Source: Desulfosporosinus youngiae DSM 17734
Lineage (GTDB): Bacteria; Bacillota; Desulfitobacteriia; Desulfitobacteriales; Desulfitobacteriaceae
Assembly: GCF_000244895.1 (NCBI RefSeq)
Contig: NZ_CM001441.1
Span: 3,120,226 to 3,184,225, forward strand
DNA length: 64,000 bases
Reading direction: 5' to 3'
The notes under the pieces: model-generated
The model's database searches: none
What the model was told of the DNA's origin: nothing
The model's input: only the letters and a program-made list of their open reading frames with translations
Shown here: piece after piece, positions 25,933 to 33,101 of the stretch
Layout of the letters: the number at the start of each line of letters is the position of its first letter
Position numbering within the stretch: the stretch's first letter is position 1
Made by a program: the position numbers and the translations under genes

Positions 25933-25960
25933 ATTATACTATCGCAGAAATTGATGACCA
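25933..25960 (-). promoter_or_regulatory. Putative promoter of dsrMK
   Basis: Minus-strand TGGTCA (25960-25955), 16-nt spacer, TATAAT (25938-25933), about 80 nt before the dsrM GTG. The -10 is consensus, the -35 weak. Confidence 0.45.
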
Positions 25961-26027
25961 TGAAATTTGAAATATTCAGAGTAAATTTAAGTTTTATTGT
26001 AGTAATTATTCGAATTTTAGCAAAAAC

Positions 26028-26068
26028 AAAGAGCATCTCCGAAGGATACCTTGGCAGAGATGCTCTTT
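26028..26068 (-). terminator. Terminator of the YjcZ-like gene pair
   Basis: Twelve-bp stem AAAGAGCATCTC/GAGATGCTCTTT with a 17-nt loop, 33 nt beyond the stop of the second small gene. Confidence 0.75.
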
Positions 26069-26100
26069 AATACTATCTTTGCTAAATAGCTGCTATTGTT

Positions 26101-26208
26101 CTAGAAGATTACTCCGAGGGCAATCAAAATAAGAATAGCAATCGCAATAATGCCTACGCCGACAAAATTTCCAGTGCTGCCACCGCCACAAACTCCATAT
26201 CCGTACAT
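26101..26208 (-). CDS. YjcZ-like small hydrophobic sporulation protein (35 aa)
   Basis: A 35-codon gene, ATG 26208-26206 to TAG, with AAAGGAGG in front. The peptide starts MYGYGVCGGGSTGNF and ends in one membrane helix (VGIIAIAILILIALGVIF). A glycine-rich head followed by a single hydrophobic helix ending in VIF is the pattern of YjcZ-type sporulation peptides of Firmicutes. It lies 42 nt after a sister gene of the same build, so they are likely one operon. The family is associated with spores or sporangia; the molecular role is not known. Confidence 0.75.
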   Translation of the reverse strand: MYGYGVCGGGSTGNFVGVGIIAIAILILIALGVIF

Positions 26209-26250
26209 ACAGGTTCCTCCTTTCAACTCATGAATAAACCTTAATTTTAA

Positions 26251-26367
26251 CTAGAATACAATCCCCATTGCAATGAGCAGAAGAATGATAACTACGACAA
26301 CTGCAATACCTGATAACCAGTTAGATCCACCGCCACATGCTCCATCGCCAGTTCCGCCAAATGTCAT
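26251..26367 (-). CDS. YjcZ-like small hydrophobic sporulation protein (38 aa)
   Basis: A 38-codon gene, ATG 26367-26365 to TAG, behind ATGGAGG. It has a Gly-rich head with one Cys (GDGACGGGSNW), then a single membrane helix (IAVVVVIILLLIAMGIVF). The same architecture and C-terminal IVF/VIF as the downstream 35-residue gene point to tandem duplication. A mother-cell sigma-factor type promoter is visible about 50 nt upstream, in keeping with sporulation expression. Confidence 0.75.
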   Translation of the reverse strand: MTFGGTGDGACGGGSNWLSGIAVVVVIILLLIAMGIVF

Positions 26368-26414
26368 TTTATATTCCTCCATTTCCTTTTAATTTATGGT
26401 TGATTTGCTTAATT

Positions 26415-26442
26415 TAAAATATGCCTTAGAAGGTATTTTGTT
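26415..26442 (-). promoter_or_regulatory. Possible sigma-K type promoter for the YjcZ-like genes
   Basis: Minus strand AACA (26442-26439), 15-nt spacer, CATATTTTA (26423-26415), matching the sigma-K -10 pattern CATAnnnTA; the spacer is one nt shorter than usual. Confidence 0.4.
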
Positions 26443-26596
26443 ACATATTATGGAAATATTTTTGGATTTAATTTCCTCTTTCCGGATAATGGATTCTGAA
26501 TGCTCTTAGGTTATCAGGGACACTTTATTATTCGTTGGTTTTGGTATAACATAAGAATAGCTTGTATTATGCCGTAAAAACACAAGGAGGAACTCT

Positions 26597-27352
26597 ATGA
26601 AAGCATTGATAACGCTAACCTCAAGTGAATCGAAACGACTTATTGCCAGAGGAATAAAGGGAATGCCCAGTGTACAGAACGCCCTAGAAAAACATACGAT
26701 TATTGTAGCCGGAGGGACATCCAACGCCTTTGTGGCTGAAGAATTACTTAATGTTCAGATTAAGGACAAAACAGGTTATACTATTGGCATCGTCACTAAA
26801 GGCGAGTTGGGAATTAGTCAATCTTCCCAAAAGACTCCTCCCTACGTTATCTGTAAAGGGCAGGCTCTGAACGTTTCCTGGAACGATTATTTACCTAAGC
26901 TGCAAAGCGGTGACATTTTTATAAAAGGCGGAAATGCTGTCGATCATACCGGCTTAGCCGCTGTCATGGTTTCAAGTTTAACGGGAGGAACGATTGGGGC
27001 TGCCCAGGGAATCCTTTATGCCCGGGGCATCGAATTAATCGTGCCTATCGGGCTTGAAAAAATGGTTCCCGATGTTCGTGCAGCGGTTGAATTCATGACT
27101 AAATCCACTGTAGACGAAGCAATTGGACTTAAGGTTGGGCTTATTCCCATGGTTGGAGCAACCGTTGTCACAGAATTGACTGCCCTGGAAACTCTTTATG
27201 ATATTGAAGCCCGTTGTATTGCAGCAGGCGGCGTTGATGGTTCAGAAGGTTCTGTTACAATCGCTATTGAAGGATTAGATGAAGAAGTTCAACGAGCTCT
27301 CCAAGCTGTGAAGTCTTTAAAAGGTGAGCCACCGGTATCGGTTCACTACTAA
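26597..27352 (+). CDS. Conserved hypothetical protein, 251 residues
   Basis: A soluble 251-residue protein that I do not recognise with confidence. It is rich in Gly loops at strand ends: IIVAGGTSNAF (about 34-44), GDIFIKGGNAVDHTG (about 109-123), GGTIGAAQGILYARG (about 133-147) and CIAAGGVDGSEGSVT (about 210-224), which suggests an alpha/beta nucleotide- or cofactor-binding fold. There are no membrane segments or signal peptide. AAGGAGG is well placed before ATG 26597, and a bidirectional terminator follows about 115 nt after the stop. It is monocistronic and divergent from the YjcZ-like pair. Confidence 0.8.
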   Translation: MKALITLTSSESKRLIARGIKGMPSVQNALEKHTIIVAGGTSNAFVAEELLNVQIKDKTGYTIGIVTKGELGISQSSQKTPPYVICKGQALNVSWNDYLPKLQSGDIFIKGGNAVDHTGLAAVMVSSLTGGTIGAAQGILYARGIELIVPIGLEKMVPDVRAAVEFMTKSTVDEAIGLKVGLIPMVGATVVTELTALETLYDIEARCIAAGGVDGSEGSVTIAIEGLDEEVQRALQAVKSLKGEPPVSVHY

Positions 27353-27467
27353 TTCCCGACCAGCCTGATAAAAACTCATTTAGCAAATTGCCTCTATGGC
27401 TATTCAAGAAACTTTAGTGATATAAGAGCCCGTTGCTGCCTTAGCGTAAGGCTCAAAACCCTAATGA

Positions 27468-27516
27468 TAAACAGGGTCTGCCTATTAATGTATATTAATA
27501 AGGCAGACCCTGTTTA
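27468..27516. terminator. Bidirectional terminator
   Basis: Long inverted repeat: AAACAGGGTCTGCC with its complement plus inner TATTAAT pairing, between convergent genes. Confidence 0.85.
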
Positions 27517-27541
27517 TCTTTGGCTAAAGTTTAAATTTCAT

Positions 27542-28711
27542 TTAAGCTTTTCTGTTCTTATCATCCTTCGTGTATGGTTCTCTGGGCGGACGCGGACCAA
27601 AAAATTGAAAATAATGACACTCCAGCCGTCCATTATAGAGCTTGCGACTTTTATCCCAACGCCGTCCGATTAACCGTTCCGGGAATTGGTGAGTCGTAAG
27701 AATATGTAAGGACCAATTATCTAAACCCTTAAATGTTTCACCTAATTCAAGATAAAGCCCCTCAACGTCTTTAGTATCCCCTAGTCGTTCACCATAGGGT
27801 GGATTAGCTATCATATGCCCGTATTTAAATCGGGACCTTACTTCAGCCACAGGCAGTTTCTGAAAATGTATAAGCCCTTCTACGCCCGCCTCGACAGCGT
27901 GGGTTCGAGCTAATGCCAATGCGTTAGGATCAATATCAGAACCGTAGATATGTAATGGAGCACTGCGTTCCCAAAGGTCTAACCCTTCTTGCCACGCTTC
28001 CTGCCAGGCTGCCTTAGGAATATTAGGCCATTTTTCCGCTGCAAAGCTTCTTTTAAGGCCTGGTGCCCGGTTTTGAGCTATCAAAGCAGCTTCGATGGGA
28101 ATCGTCCCGGTTCCGCAAAAAGGGTCAATCAAGGCCCGATCCCTGTTCCAGAAACTTAACTGAATCATAGCTGCTGCTAAGGTTTCTTTAAGGGGGGCCT
28201 GACCGGCGAGCTGCCTGTATCCGCGTTTGTGCAATCCCAACCCTGAGGTGTCAATAGTTAAAGTCACCCGATTATTTAAAAGAGCGACTTCAATCTGGTA
28301 ACGGGGTCCAGTCTCTTCAAACCAGCTGCGGCCGTATTTTTCCTTGAGGCGTTCCACAATCGCCTTTTTGACAATGGCTTGGCAATCTGAAACACTATAC
28401 AGCTTAGATTTTATGGATTTTCCCTGGACCGGGAAATTTGCATCCTCAGGCAGCCATTCTTCCCAAGGAAGGGATTTTGTCTGTTGAAAAAGCTCTTCGA
28501 ACGTCTGGGCTTCAAAGGAGCCCATTTTTAATAAGACACGATCGGATGTTCGTAACCAGAGATTTGTCCGGCAAATTCCCAACTCATCCGTTGTAAACGT
28601 AACTCTCCCATTTTCAACAACCAATTGATCATACCCAAGTTTTTTAAGTTCACGAGCAACGATGGATTCTAAACCAAACGCGGCCGTGGCGATAAGCTCG
28701 ATTTTTGCCAT
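27542..28711 (-). CDS. THUMP-domain rRNA methyltransferase (YpsC/RlmL-like)
   Basis: About 389 residues starting at ATG 28711, behind AGGAGAGG; a TTG three codons earlier is less well placed. It has an N-terminal ferredoxin-like and THUMP RNA-binding part (to about 160) and a C-terminal Rossmann methyltransferase with DPFCGTGTIPIEAAL (SAM-binding motif I, near residue 195) and the catalytic MIANPPYGERLG (near residue 305), the N2-guanine type motif. Members methylate guanine-2445-like positions of 23S rRNA. Length fits the Firmicute YpsC form, shorter than E. coli RlmL, which has a second methyltransferase domain. Confidence 0.9.
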   Translation of the reverse strand: MAKIELIATAAFGLESIVARELKKLGYDQLVVENGRVTFTTDELGICRTNLWLRTSDRVLLKMGSFEAQTFEELFQQTKSLPWEEWLPEDANFPVQGKSIKSKLYSVSDCQAIVKKAIVERLKEKYGRSWFEETGPRYQIEVALLNNRVTLTIDTSGLGLHKRGYRQLAGQAPLKETLAAAMIQLSFWNRDRALIDPFCGTGTIPIEAALIAQNRAPGLKRSFAAEKWPNIPKAAWQEAWQEGLDLWERSAPLHIYGSDIDPNALALARTHAVEAGVEGLIHFQKLPVAEVRSRFKYGHMIANPPYGERLGDTKDVEGLYLELGETFKGLDNWSLHILTTHQFPERLIGRRWDKSRKLYNGRLECHYFQFFGPRPPREPYTKDDKNRKA

Positions 28712-28848
28712 CTGGATCAACCTCTCCTAATTAACCGGATATACGTCTATACCCTTTTGCTTAAAAGGACTTAATTCAGTTTGTGTTTTTTGAACCGCAT
28801 CACTTTCTCTACTATCATAAGTGGTGTTCGTCCAAATGGCAAGTTTGA

Positions 28849-29127
28849 TCAGATTGCGTCTTCTACATCTACGGTTATCCCCACTGTCATAACTTCCAGA
28901 ATCTCCTTGGACTCTATAATCCTTTCGGAGGATTGAGTTACCCATGCTCCTTCTTTATCCTTAACTAAGCATCGGCGATTTTCTTCCACCCTCCAGGTAT
29001 CTTCAAAAATTTTTTCAAAGTACTGCTCTCGTAAGGTTTCTTTCATTAGTTCAACCACATGGTTTAGCATTGAATCGTCATAGTCATCCAAGGCTACATT
29101 AACAAATGCACTTATTGTTTTTTTCAC
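28849..29127 (-). CDS. Hypothetical 92-residue acidic protein
   Basis: A 92-residue protein with a GTG start behind GAGGG. It mixes two helices (VVELMKETLREQYFEKIFEDTW) and a strand-rich C-terminus ending in TVGITVDVEDAI. No family recognised. A second frame overlaps its 3' end but has poor start signals. The gene lies between an alpha/beta hydrolase (upstream, 35 nt) and the methyltransferase (about 140 nt downstream), all on the same strand, so it may be co-transcribed. Confidence 0.55.
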   Translation of the reverse strand: MKKTISAFVNVALDDYDDSMLNHVVELMKETLREQYFEKIFEDTWRVEENRRCLVKDKEGAWVTQSSERIIESKEILEVMTVGITVDVEDAI

Positions 29128-29162
29128 TCATTACCCTCACTCACGCTTGTCATTGATAAATG

Positions 29163-29933
29163 TTATTCTTTAGACGATATTTGAGCTGAAAAGTCACTTA
29201 TAGCTTCATTGACCTGATCCGGCTTTTCCAGCATAACCATATGCCCTGCCTCCGGTATCCGCACTATGGTTGAATAGGATAATTCTTTATGAAGAAACTC
29301 CGAATATTTAAGGGGAGTCATTTGATCATCTTGGCCACAGATGATTAAGGCCGGATTAGAGATATTGTTAATACGATCTATGATATCAAAGTTATTGCAT
29401 GCCCTGAAATCTGCCAGGTAAACATTCGTTGGAATAGTTTTCATTTCTTCGGCGGCTTTTACTAAGACATCCGGGTTAATCTTAGGGGAATACTGGTATT
29501 TTATTGTTTCTATTGGATGCTCACCTCTCGTTAAAGCATCCAGCATCCCGGGATTTACTCTTAACCGTGCCCCGCTGGCAACAATAATCAGGCCATAAGC
29601 TGCTTCGGGATAAGCCAGCCCCAGCTCTAGTGCGATCCCCCCGCCCATAGAATGCCCGGCAATAATAAACTTCTTTAAGTTTAAGGCTTGAGCAAAGCTC
29701 CAAACAAATTCACAATACGCTATTATGTTATCGGCGGCTGATCCTTCCGAACGGCCATGCCCCGGGAGATCAGGGGCAATCAAGTTGCAGCCTTGGATTC
29801 CCCCTAATTGATGCGTCCACTTTTTTCCTGATCCGCCGGCACCATGAACAAATAATACGGTTGGCAAGTCGGCCTGGAAATCGGAATTTTGGTCATAATA
29901 CATGTTCTTTCCCTGAATATTTATGTATGGCAC
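29163..29933 (-). CDS. Alpha/beta-fold hydrolase
   Basis: About 256 residues when started at GTG 29933, which follows GGAAGGGG; a TTG nine codons earlier has no site. The oxyanion loop VHGAGGSG is at about residues 29-36. The nucleophile elbow GHSMGGG holds the catalytic Ser, with acid in the CGQDDQMTP region and His in EAGHMVMLE, completing the triad. It belongs to the broad esterase/haloperoxidase/MenH-like group; the substrate is not predictable. It heads a possible unit with the 92-residue gene downstream. Confidence 0.88.
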   Translation of the reverse strand: MPYINIQGKNMYYDQNSDFQADLPTVLFVHGAGGSGKKWTHQLGGIQGCNLIAPDLPGHGRSEGSAADNIIAYCEFVWSFAQALNLKKFIIAGHSMGGGIALELGLAYPEAAYGLIIVASGARLRVNPGMLDALTRGEHPIETIKYQYSPKINPDVLVKAAEEMKTIPTNVYLADFRACNNFDIIDRINNISNPALIICGQDDQMTPLKYSEFLHKELSYSTIVRIPEAGHMVMLEKPDQVNEAISDFSAQISSKE

Positions 29934-30184
29934 TCCTCTAATCCCCTTCCATTTTCTCAATAAGACTTAGCTCCAAAACTTTCGTAATATTCGGATTACT
30001 AATATTAGGAAATCATATAAAATTCCATTAGTCAAGCACTAATTACGTTTTGTCTCTTAAGCAAGCATTAGATTAACCATTCTGGGAAACCTAAATAAGT
30101 ACATCCGTTCAATCCCTCATGCAGAATCAGTGACTTGAAATCCGGATGTTCCTAAGATTTTGGAAAAGGAGAGAATCACCTGAA

Positions 30185-30313
30185 ATGAGTAATAAGAAAA
30201 CTGACAAGTCGAGAACACATGCCGCTAATCTCGATGATAACCGCCAGAACTCAGATAATGATCAGAAACGATTTCCGACAAATCCTACCAACAAACCTAA
30301 GGACCGTTTCTAA
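30185..30313 (+). CDS. Short hydrophilic protein, 42 residues
   Basis: A 42-codon frame, ATG 30185 to TAA 30313, with AAGGAGAG about 12 nt upstream. The peptide is very polar (many Asn, Asp, Lys, Arg), starts MSNKKTDKSRTHAANLDDN and contains no hydrophobic stretch, so it is probably disordered. A strong terminator follows directly. Such peptides in spore formers are often minor spore proteins, but no known Ssp family is recognised. It converges on another short hydrophilic gene. Confidence 0.5.
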   Translation: MSNKKTDKSRTHAANLDDNRQNSDNDQKRFPTNPTNKPKDRF

Positions 30314-30340
30314 CGATAACATTATCGCAGCATTATTTTA

Positions 30341-30376
30341 AGGGCTGTTAACAACCCCATGGTTGCTAACAGCCCT
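30341..30376. terminator. Bidirectional terminator
   Basis: AGGGCTGTTA with its complement, extended by inner pairs around CCAT. It lies between two convergent short genes. Confidence 0.8.
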
Positions 30377-30397
30377 ATTAATGATAGTATCAATAAT

Positions 30398-30523
30398 TTA
30401 TGATTTTTCCCCTGAGTCTTCTTTGACCTTCTTCTGTTCCTGTTTAAATTCGGCACTTCGGGAATCATACTTGGCACTAGTATACCCCTTAGTATGCTTT
30501 TGTATCTCGCCTGACTTTTTCAT
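30398..30523 (-). CDS. Short hydrophilic protein, 41 residues
   Basis: A 41-codon frame from ATG 30523, which has an excellent site (GGAGGTAAGT), to a stop at 30398. The peptide starts MKKSGEIQKHTKGYTSAKYD and is Lys/Glu/Gln/Ser-rich without hydrophobic segments. An in-frame ATG 19 codons upstream has no ribosome binding site. It shares a terminator with the convergent 42-residue gene. Function unknown; a minor spore or nucleic-acid-associated peptide is conceivable. Confidence 0.6.
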   Translation of the reverse strand: MKKSGEIQKHTKGYTSAKYDSRSAEFKQEQKKVKEDSGEKS

Positions 30524-30681
30524 ACTTACCTCCAGCCTTTTAATTTCTGCAACCAATCTTATTATGTTTCGGGAACACAAATATCATGTAGTTAAGTACT
30601 TCTGTCACCTTTTCTTCTATAAATAAATATCATGCTAACAGAGTAATAAAGCCTTTGATATTACCAGATAGAGGTGATAGC

Positions 30682-32001
30682 GTGAATTTAAGTTTTAAAT
30701 TATCCCGATCGAATTATAGGCATCTGGTTGTAGGTGTTGATACGAAAGTTCCCCTCCAAAACGGACAATACACCACCGCCATCAATTTTGACAACGCAGC
30801 TTCTACCCCTCCCTTTGTATCTGTTATGGAGGAAATCAATCATTTTGCACATATGTATTCTTCAATTCATCGCGGCACAGGGTATAAATCGAGGGTTTCT
30901 TCGAAACTCTTTGAAGAAGCAAGGTCTACCGTTCTTAAATTTGTAAATGCCGACCCCTTTAGAGATACTGTCATTTTTGTCAAAAATACGACAGAAGGGA
31001 TTAACAAATTATCCTATCGACTATGGGATGGAAACAAAAAAAGTGTGATTCTGTCAACTTGGATGGAGCATCATTCCAATGATCTCCCGTGGAGAAACAA
31101 GTTTCAAGTCGATTATGTGCAAACAGATTCCACCGGAAAATTAAGCCTTGAAGATCTCGAGACCCGATTAATAAAGCATAAGGGCAATGTAAAACTCGTA
31201 ACAGTTACCGGGGCTTCTAATGTTACCGGATATGTAAACCCGATACATAAAATTGCTGAACTGACCCACCGCTATCAGGCAAAAATTCTGGTTGATGGCG
31301 CACAATTAGTCCCCCATAACTCAATCAATATGAACCCGAAGAATCCGCTCCAACGCATCGATTATCTCACCTTTTCCGCCCATAAAATGTACGCTCCTTT
31401 TGGAACCGGTGTGCTGATCGGCCCACAAGAAACCTTTCAGAAAGGCGTCTCAGAGTTTGTCGGAGGAGGAACTGCCGAAACTGTGACCCATAATTGGGTA
31501 GTGTGGGAACCTCCCCCCCATAACGAAGAAGCAGGTACTCCTAATCTGATGGGGGTCATTGCGCTTGTGGCAGCGATAAAAACCCTTACGTCTTTAGGTA
31601 TGAAAAATATCGATCATTATGAGAATCAACTCACGACCTATGCCAACTCTAAACTGAAATCGATTCCCGGTATTACTCTTTATTCTCATACGGACCCTGG
31701 CGAGCCTAGAATCGGTGTGATTCCTTTTAATATCAAAGGGATCGCCCATGAGCAGGTTGCCAGAATTCTCTCAAATCAAGCCGGAATTGCAGTACGAACC
31801 GGTTGCTTTTGTACTCAGCCCTATATTCAAAGGTTACTGTCAATTTCGCCAAAACAAATGGATTTCTATCGCAAACGCAGAGATGTTCCCCGCCCCGGTA
31901 TCGTTCGTCTTAGCTTTGGATTATACAATGATTTTAGTGAAATCGATATCCTGACTCAATTGCTTGAACGAATCGTCCGTCATCCAGCATCTTACATTTA
32001 A
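30682..32001 (+). CDS. Cysteine-desulfurase-like class V aminotransferase
   Basis: About 439 residues when started at GTG 30682 behind AGAGGTGAT. A fold-type I PLP enzyme of the class V group. The PLP lysine is about Lys235 in FSAHKMYAPFG, the Asp/Gln pair is in VDGAQLVPH, and a late RTGCFCTQPY segment (Cys375 and Cys377) takes the place of the SufS catalytic RxGxHCAQP loop. These features suggest cysteine desulfurase or selenocysteine lyase activity. The family also includes enzymes with other substrates. A DsrE-like gene follows 71 nt downstream, which supports sulfur transfer. SufU, SufB or IscU genes are not present. Confidence 0.82.
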   Translation: MNLSFKLSRSNYRHLVVGVDTKVPLQNGQYTTAINFDNAASTPPFVSVMEEINHFAHMYSSIHRGTGYKSRVSSKLFEEARSTVLKFVNADPFRDTVIFVKNTTEGINKLSYRLWDGNKKSVILSTWMEHHSNDLPWRNKFQVDYVQTDSTGKLSLEDLETRLIKHKGNVKLVTVTGASNVTGYVNPIHKIAELTHRYQAKILVDGAQLVPHNSINMNPKNPLQRIDYLTFSAHKMYAPFGTGVLIGPQETFQKGVSEFVGGGTAETVTHNWVVWEPPPHNEEAGTPNLMGVIALVAAIKTLTSLGMKNIDHYENQLTTYANSKLKSIPGITLYSHTDPGEPRIGVIPFNIKGIAHEQVARILSNQAGIAVRTGCFCTQPYIQRLLSISPKQMDFYRKRRDVPRPGIVRLSFGLYNDFSEIDILTQLLERIVRHPASYI

Positions 32002-32072
32002 CGCACCTAATATAAATGCCCCTTTCTACTTATAATAGGATTTGTATAAACAATCCTAAAGGGGTGCAAGCA

Positions 32073-32549
32073 TTGAATAAAAAAATGAACTTACTTATGT
32101 TCAGCGGCGACTATGATAAAGCTCTGGCGGCACTGATACTTGCTAATTCTGCCCGTGAGCTGGATGTTGATGTAACGATGTTCTTCGCGTTTTGGGGGCT
32201 CTGTCTGGTTCGCGATCCTGAAAAAGTGACCTCAGAGGATAAGACCGTTTACGAAAAAATGTTCGGGATGGCCACGCCAAAAGGACCGGAAGAGCTGCCT
32301 CTCTCGCGCATGAATATGGTCGGTCTGGGTAAACACATGCTTCTGGAAATGATGGAAGATGAAAAAGCTCCTTCTCTGACGGATTTTCTCAACGGAGCAC
32401 GAAAAAAGGGCGTAAAATTTTATGGCTGCAAGCTCTCGGTTGATGTGATGGGCTTTAAAAAAGAAGAACTGCTCCCAGAAGTTCAAATCATTACCGCGAA
32501 AGACTATTTAGCCGATGCCCTGGAATCAGATATGCAGCTCTTTATCTAA
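32073..32549 (+). CDS. DsrE/DsrF/DrsH-like sulfur-carrier protein
   Basis: About 158 residues, TTG start at 32073 behind AAAGGGGTG. It opens with NLLMFSGDYDKALAALILANSA, the strand-helix of the DsrE/TusD fold. A conserved Cys in KFYGCKLSVDVMG matches the DsrE2 type pattern, where it can hold a persulfide; a second Cys is in WGLCLVRD. Members shuttle sulfane sulfur between donors and acceptors. Its placement directly after a cysteine-desulfurase-like gene suggests a donor/acceptor pair. It is a different branch from DsrE of the dsrEFH complex, so no gene symbol is given. Confidence 0.85.
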   Translation: MNKKMNLLMFSGDYDKALAALILANSARELDVDVTMFFAFWGLCLVRDPEKVTSEDKTVYEKMFGMATPKGPEELPLSRMNMVGLGKHMLLEMMEDEKAPSLTDFLNGARKKGVKFYGCKLSVDVMGFKKEELLPEVQIITAKDYLADALESDMQLFI

Positions 32550-32557
32550 ATCAGCAA

Positions 32558-32580
32558 AACCCCCACCCATGGTGGGGGTT
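32558..32580 (+). terminator. Terminator of the desulfurase-DsrE unit
   Basis: AACCCCCAC and complement with a 5-nt loop (CCATG), immediately after the stop codon. Confidence 0.85.
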
Positions 32581-32581
32581 A

Positions 32582-32761
32582 TTAATCGGGGATATTCCAT
32601 TCTTCGGCACAGGAATCCGCCAACGAATCTACACCTCCGTCGATTCTCTGAAAAAGAAGACTCTCATTTTCATTATCAGATGATGCTGCGCCGGCGGCAT
32701 GGAAGGCTACTCCGAAAAACTCATCCTTAAAAATACCTCTCAAAACCGCCCTGAAGAATCC
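32582..32761 (-). pseudogene. Possible truncated C-terminal gene fragment
   Basis: A minus-strand frame of about 59 codons ends at a TAA (32584-32582). It reads like the end of a real protein, with helix-like FRAVLRGIFKDEFFGVAF and an acidic tail ending EEWNIPD. It has no start codon with a ribosome binding site; a TAG precedes it at 32764-32762, and a TGA in the same frame lies 12 nt further upstream. It may be a remnant cut off by the GC-rich segment next to it. Could also be chance. Confidence 0.3.
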
Positions 32762-32773
32762 CTAGACCCGCAA

Positions 32774-33075
32774 TCAGGGCAGATTCGTCCACAGAAGCGA
32801 ACCCATTGCATGGAGAGGCGTTAAAAGCTCACAAGCCGATGCGGGGATACGGAGCCACGGGTTCACATCAGGTACTACCCTGAGGTTTGGCGAAGTCCCG
32901 CATCGGCGAGTGGGCCAGCCTCGGAGTGCTGCGGTAAGCGGATGTGGGCGAAGCTGCCCGACCCGAGTGACCCCCTTTTCATCCTCTGCCGGTGCCAAGT
33001 TAGCGGCATAGATGGCCAACTCGGCAGAATCCTTTGGTCGTCAAATTGGCCTGCGCAGACCAATTTGGGACAACC
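32774..33075. other. GC-rich, highly structured intergenic segment of unknown nature
   Basis: About 300 nt clearly richer in G+C than its surroundings. It contains a long stem GCCGATGCGGG (32835-32845) pairing with its complement at 32897-32907, an inner TCAGG/CCTGA hairpin (32868-32883), GGGC-AGCTTC-GCCC pairing near 32946-32960, and CAAATTGG/CCAATTTG (33042-33067). GGCGAAG occurs twice. Minus-strand reading frames exist, but their content is Pro/Arg-rich and without start signals. It could be a structured RNA or an insertion remnant in the 3' region of the RNase H gene. Confidence 0.45.
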
Positions 33076-33101
33076 AGGGGAACCCTACTGAACAAACCTT
33101 T

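Noticed and set aside
28727-28945. A 72-codon minus-strand frame overlapping the 92-residue gene
   Set aside because: It begins inside the 92-residue gene in another frame, without a ribosome binding site; the upstream frame has the better start.
32840-32900. Resemblance to a TPP riboswitch (CTGA.../ACCTGAT-like bits on the minus strand)
   Set aside because: Only scattered short matches; the conserved THI-box core order and spacing are absent and no thiamine gene follows.
32774-33019. An 81-codon minus-strand frame in the GC-rich segment
   Set aside because: Pro/Arg/Leu-rich text with no ribosome binding site; it mirrors strong stem structure and looks like a structured sequence read as protein.
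32774-33075. RNase P RNA, tmRNA or SRP RNA
   Set aside because: None of the conserved cores (GAGGAAAGTCC, the tmRNA tRNA-like ends, GGTCAGG..GGAAGGAAGCAGC) was found on either strand.
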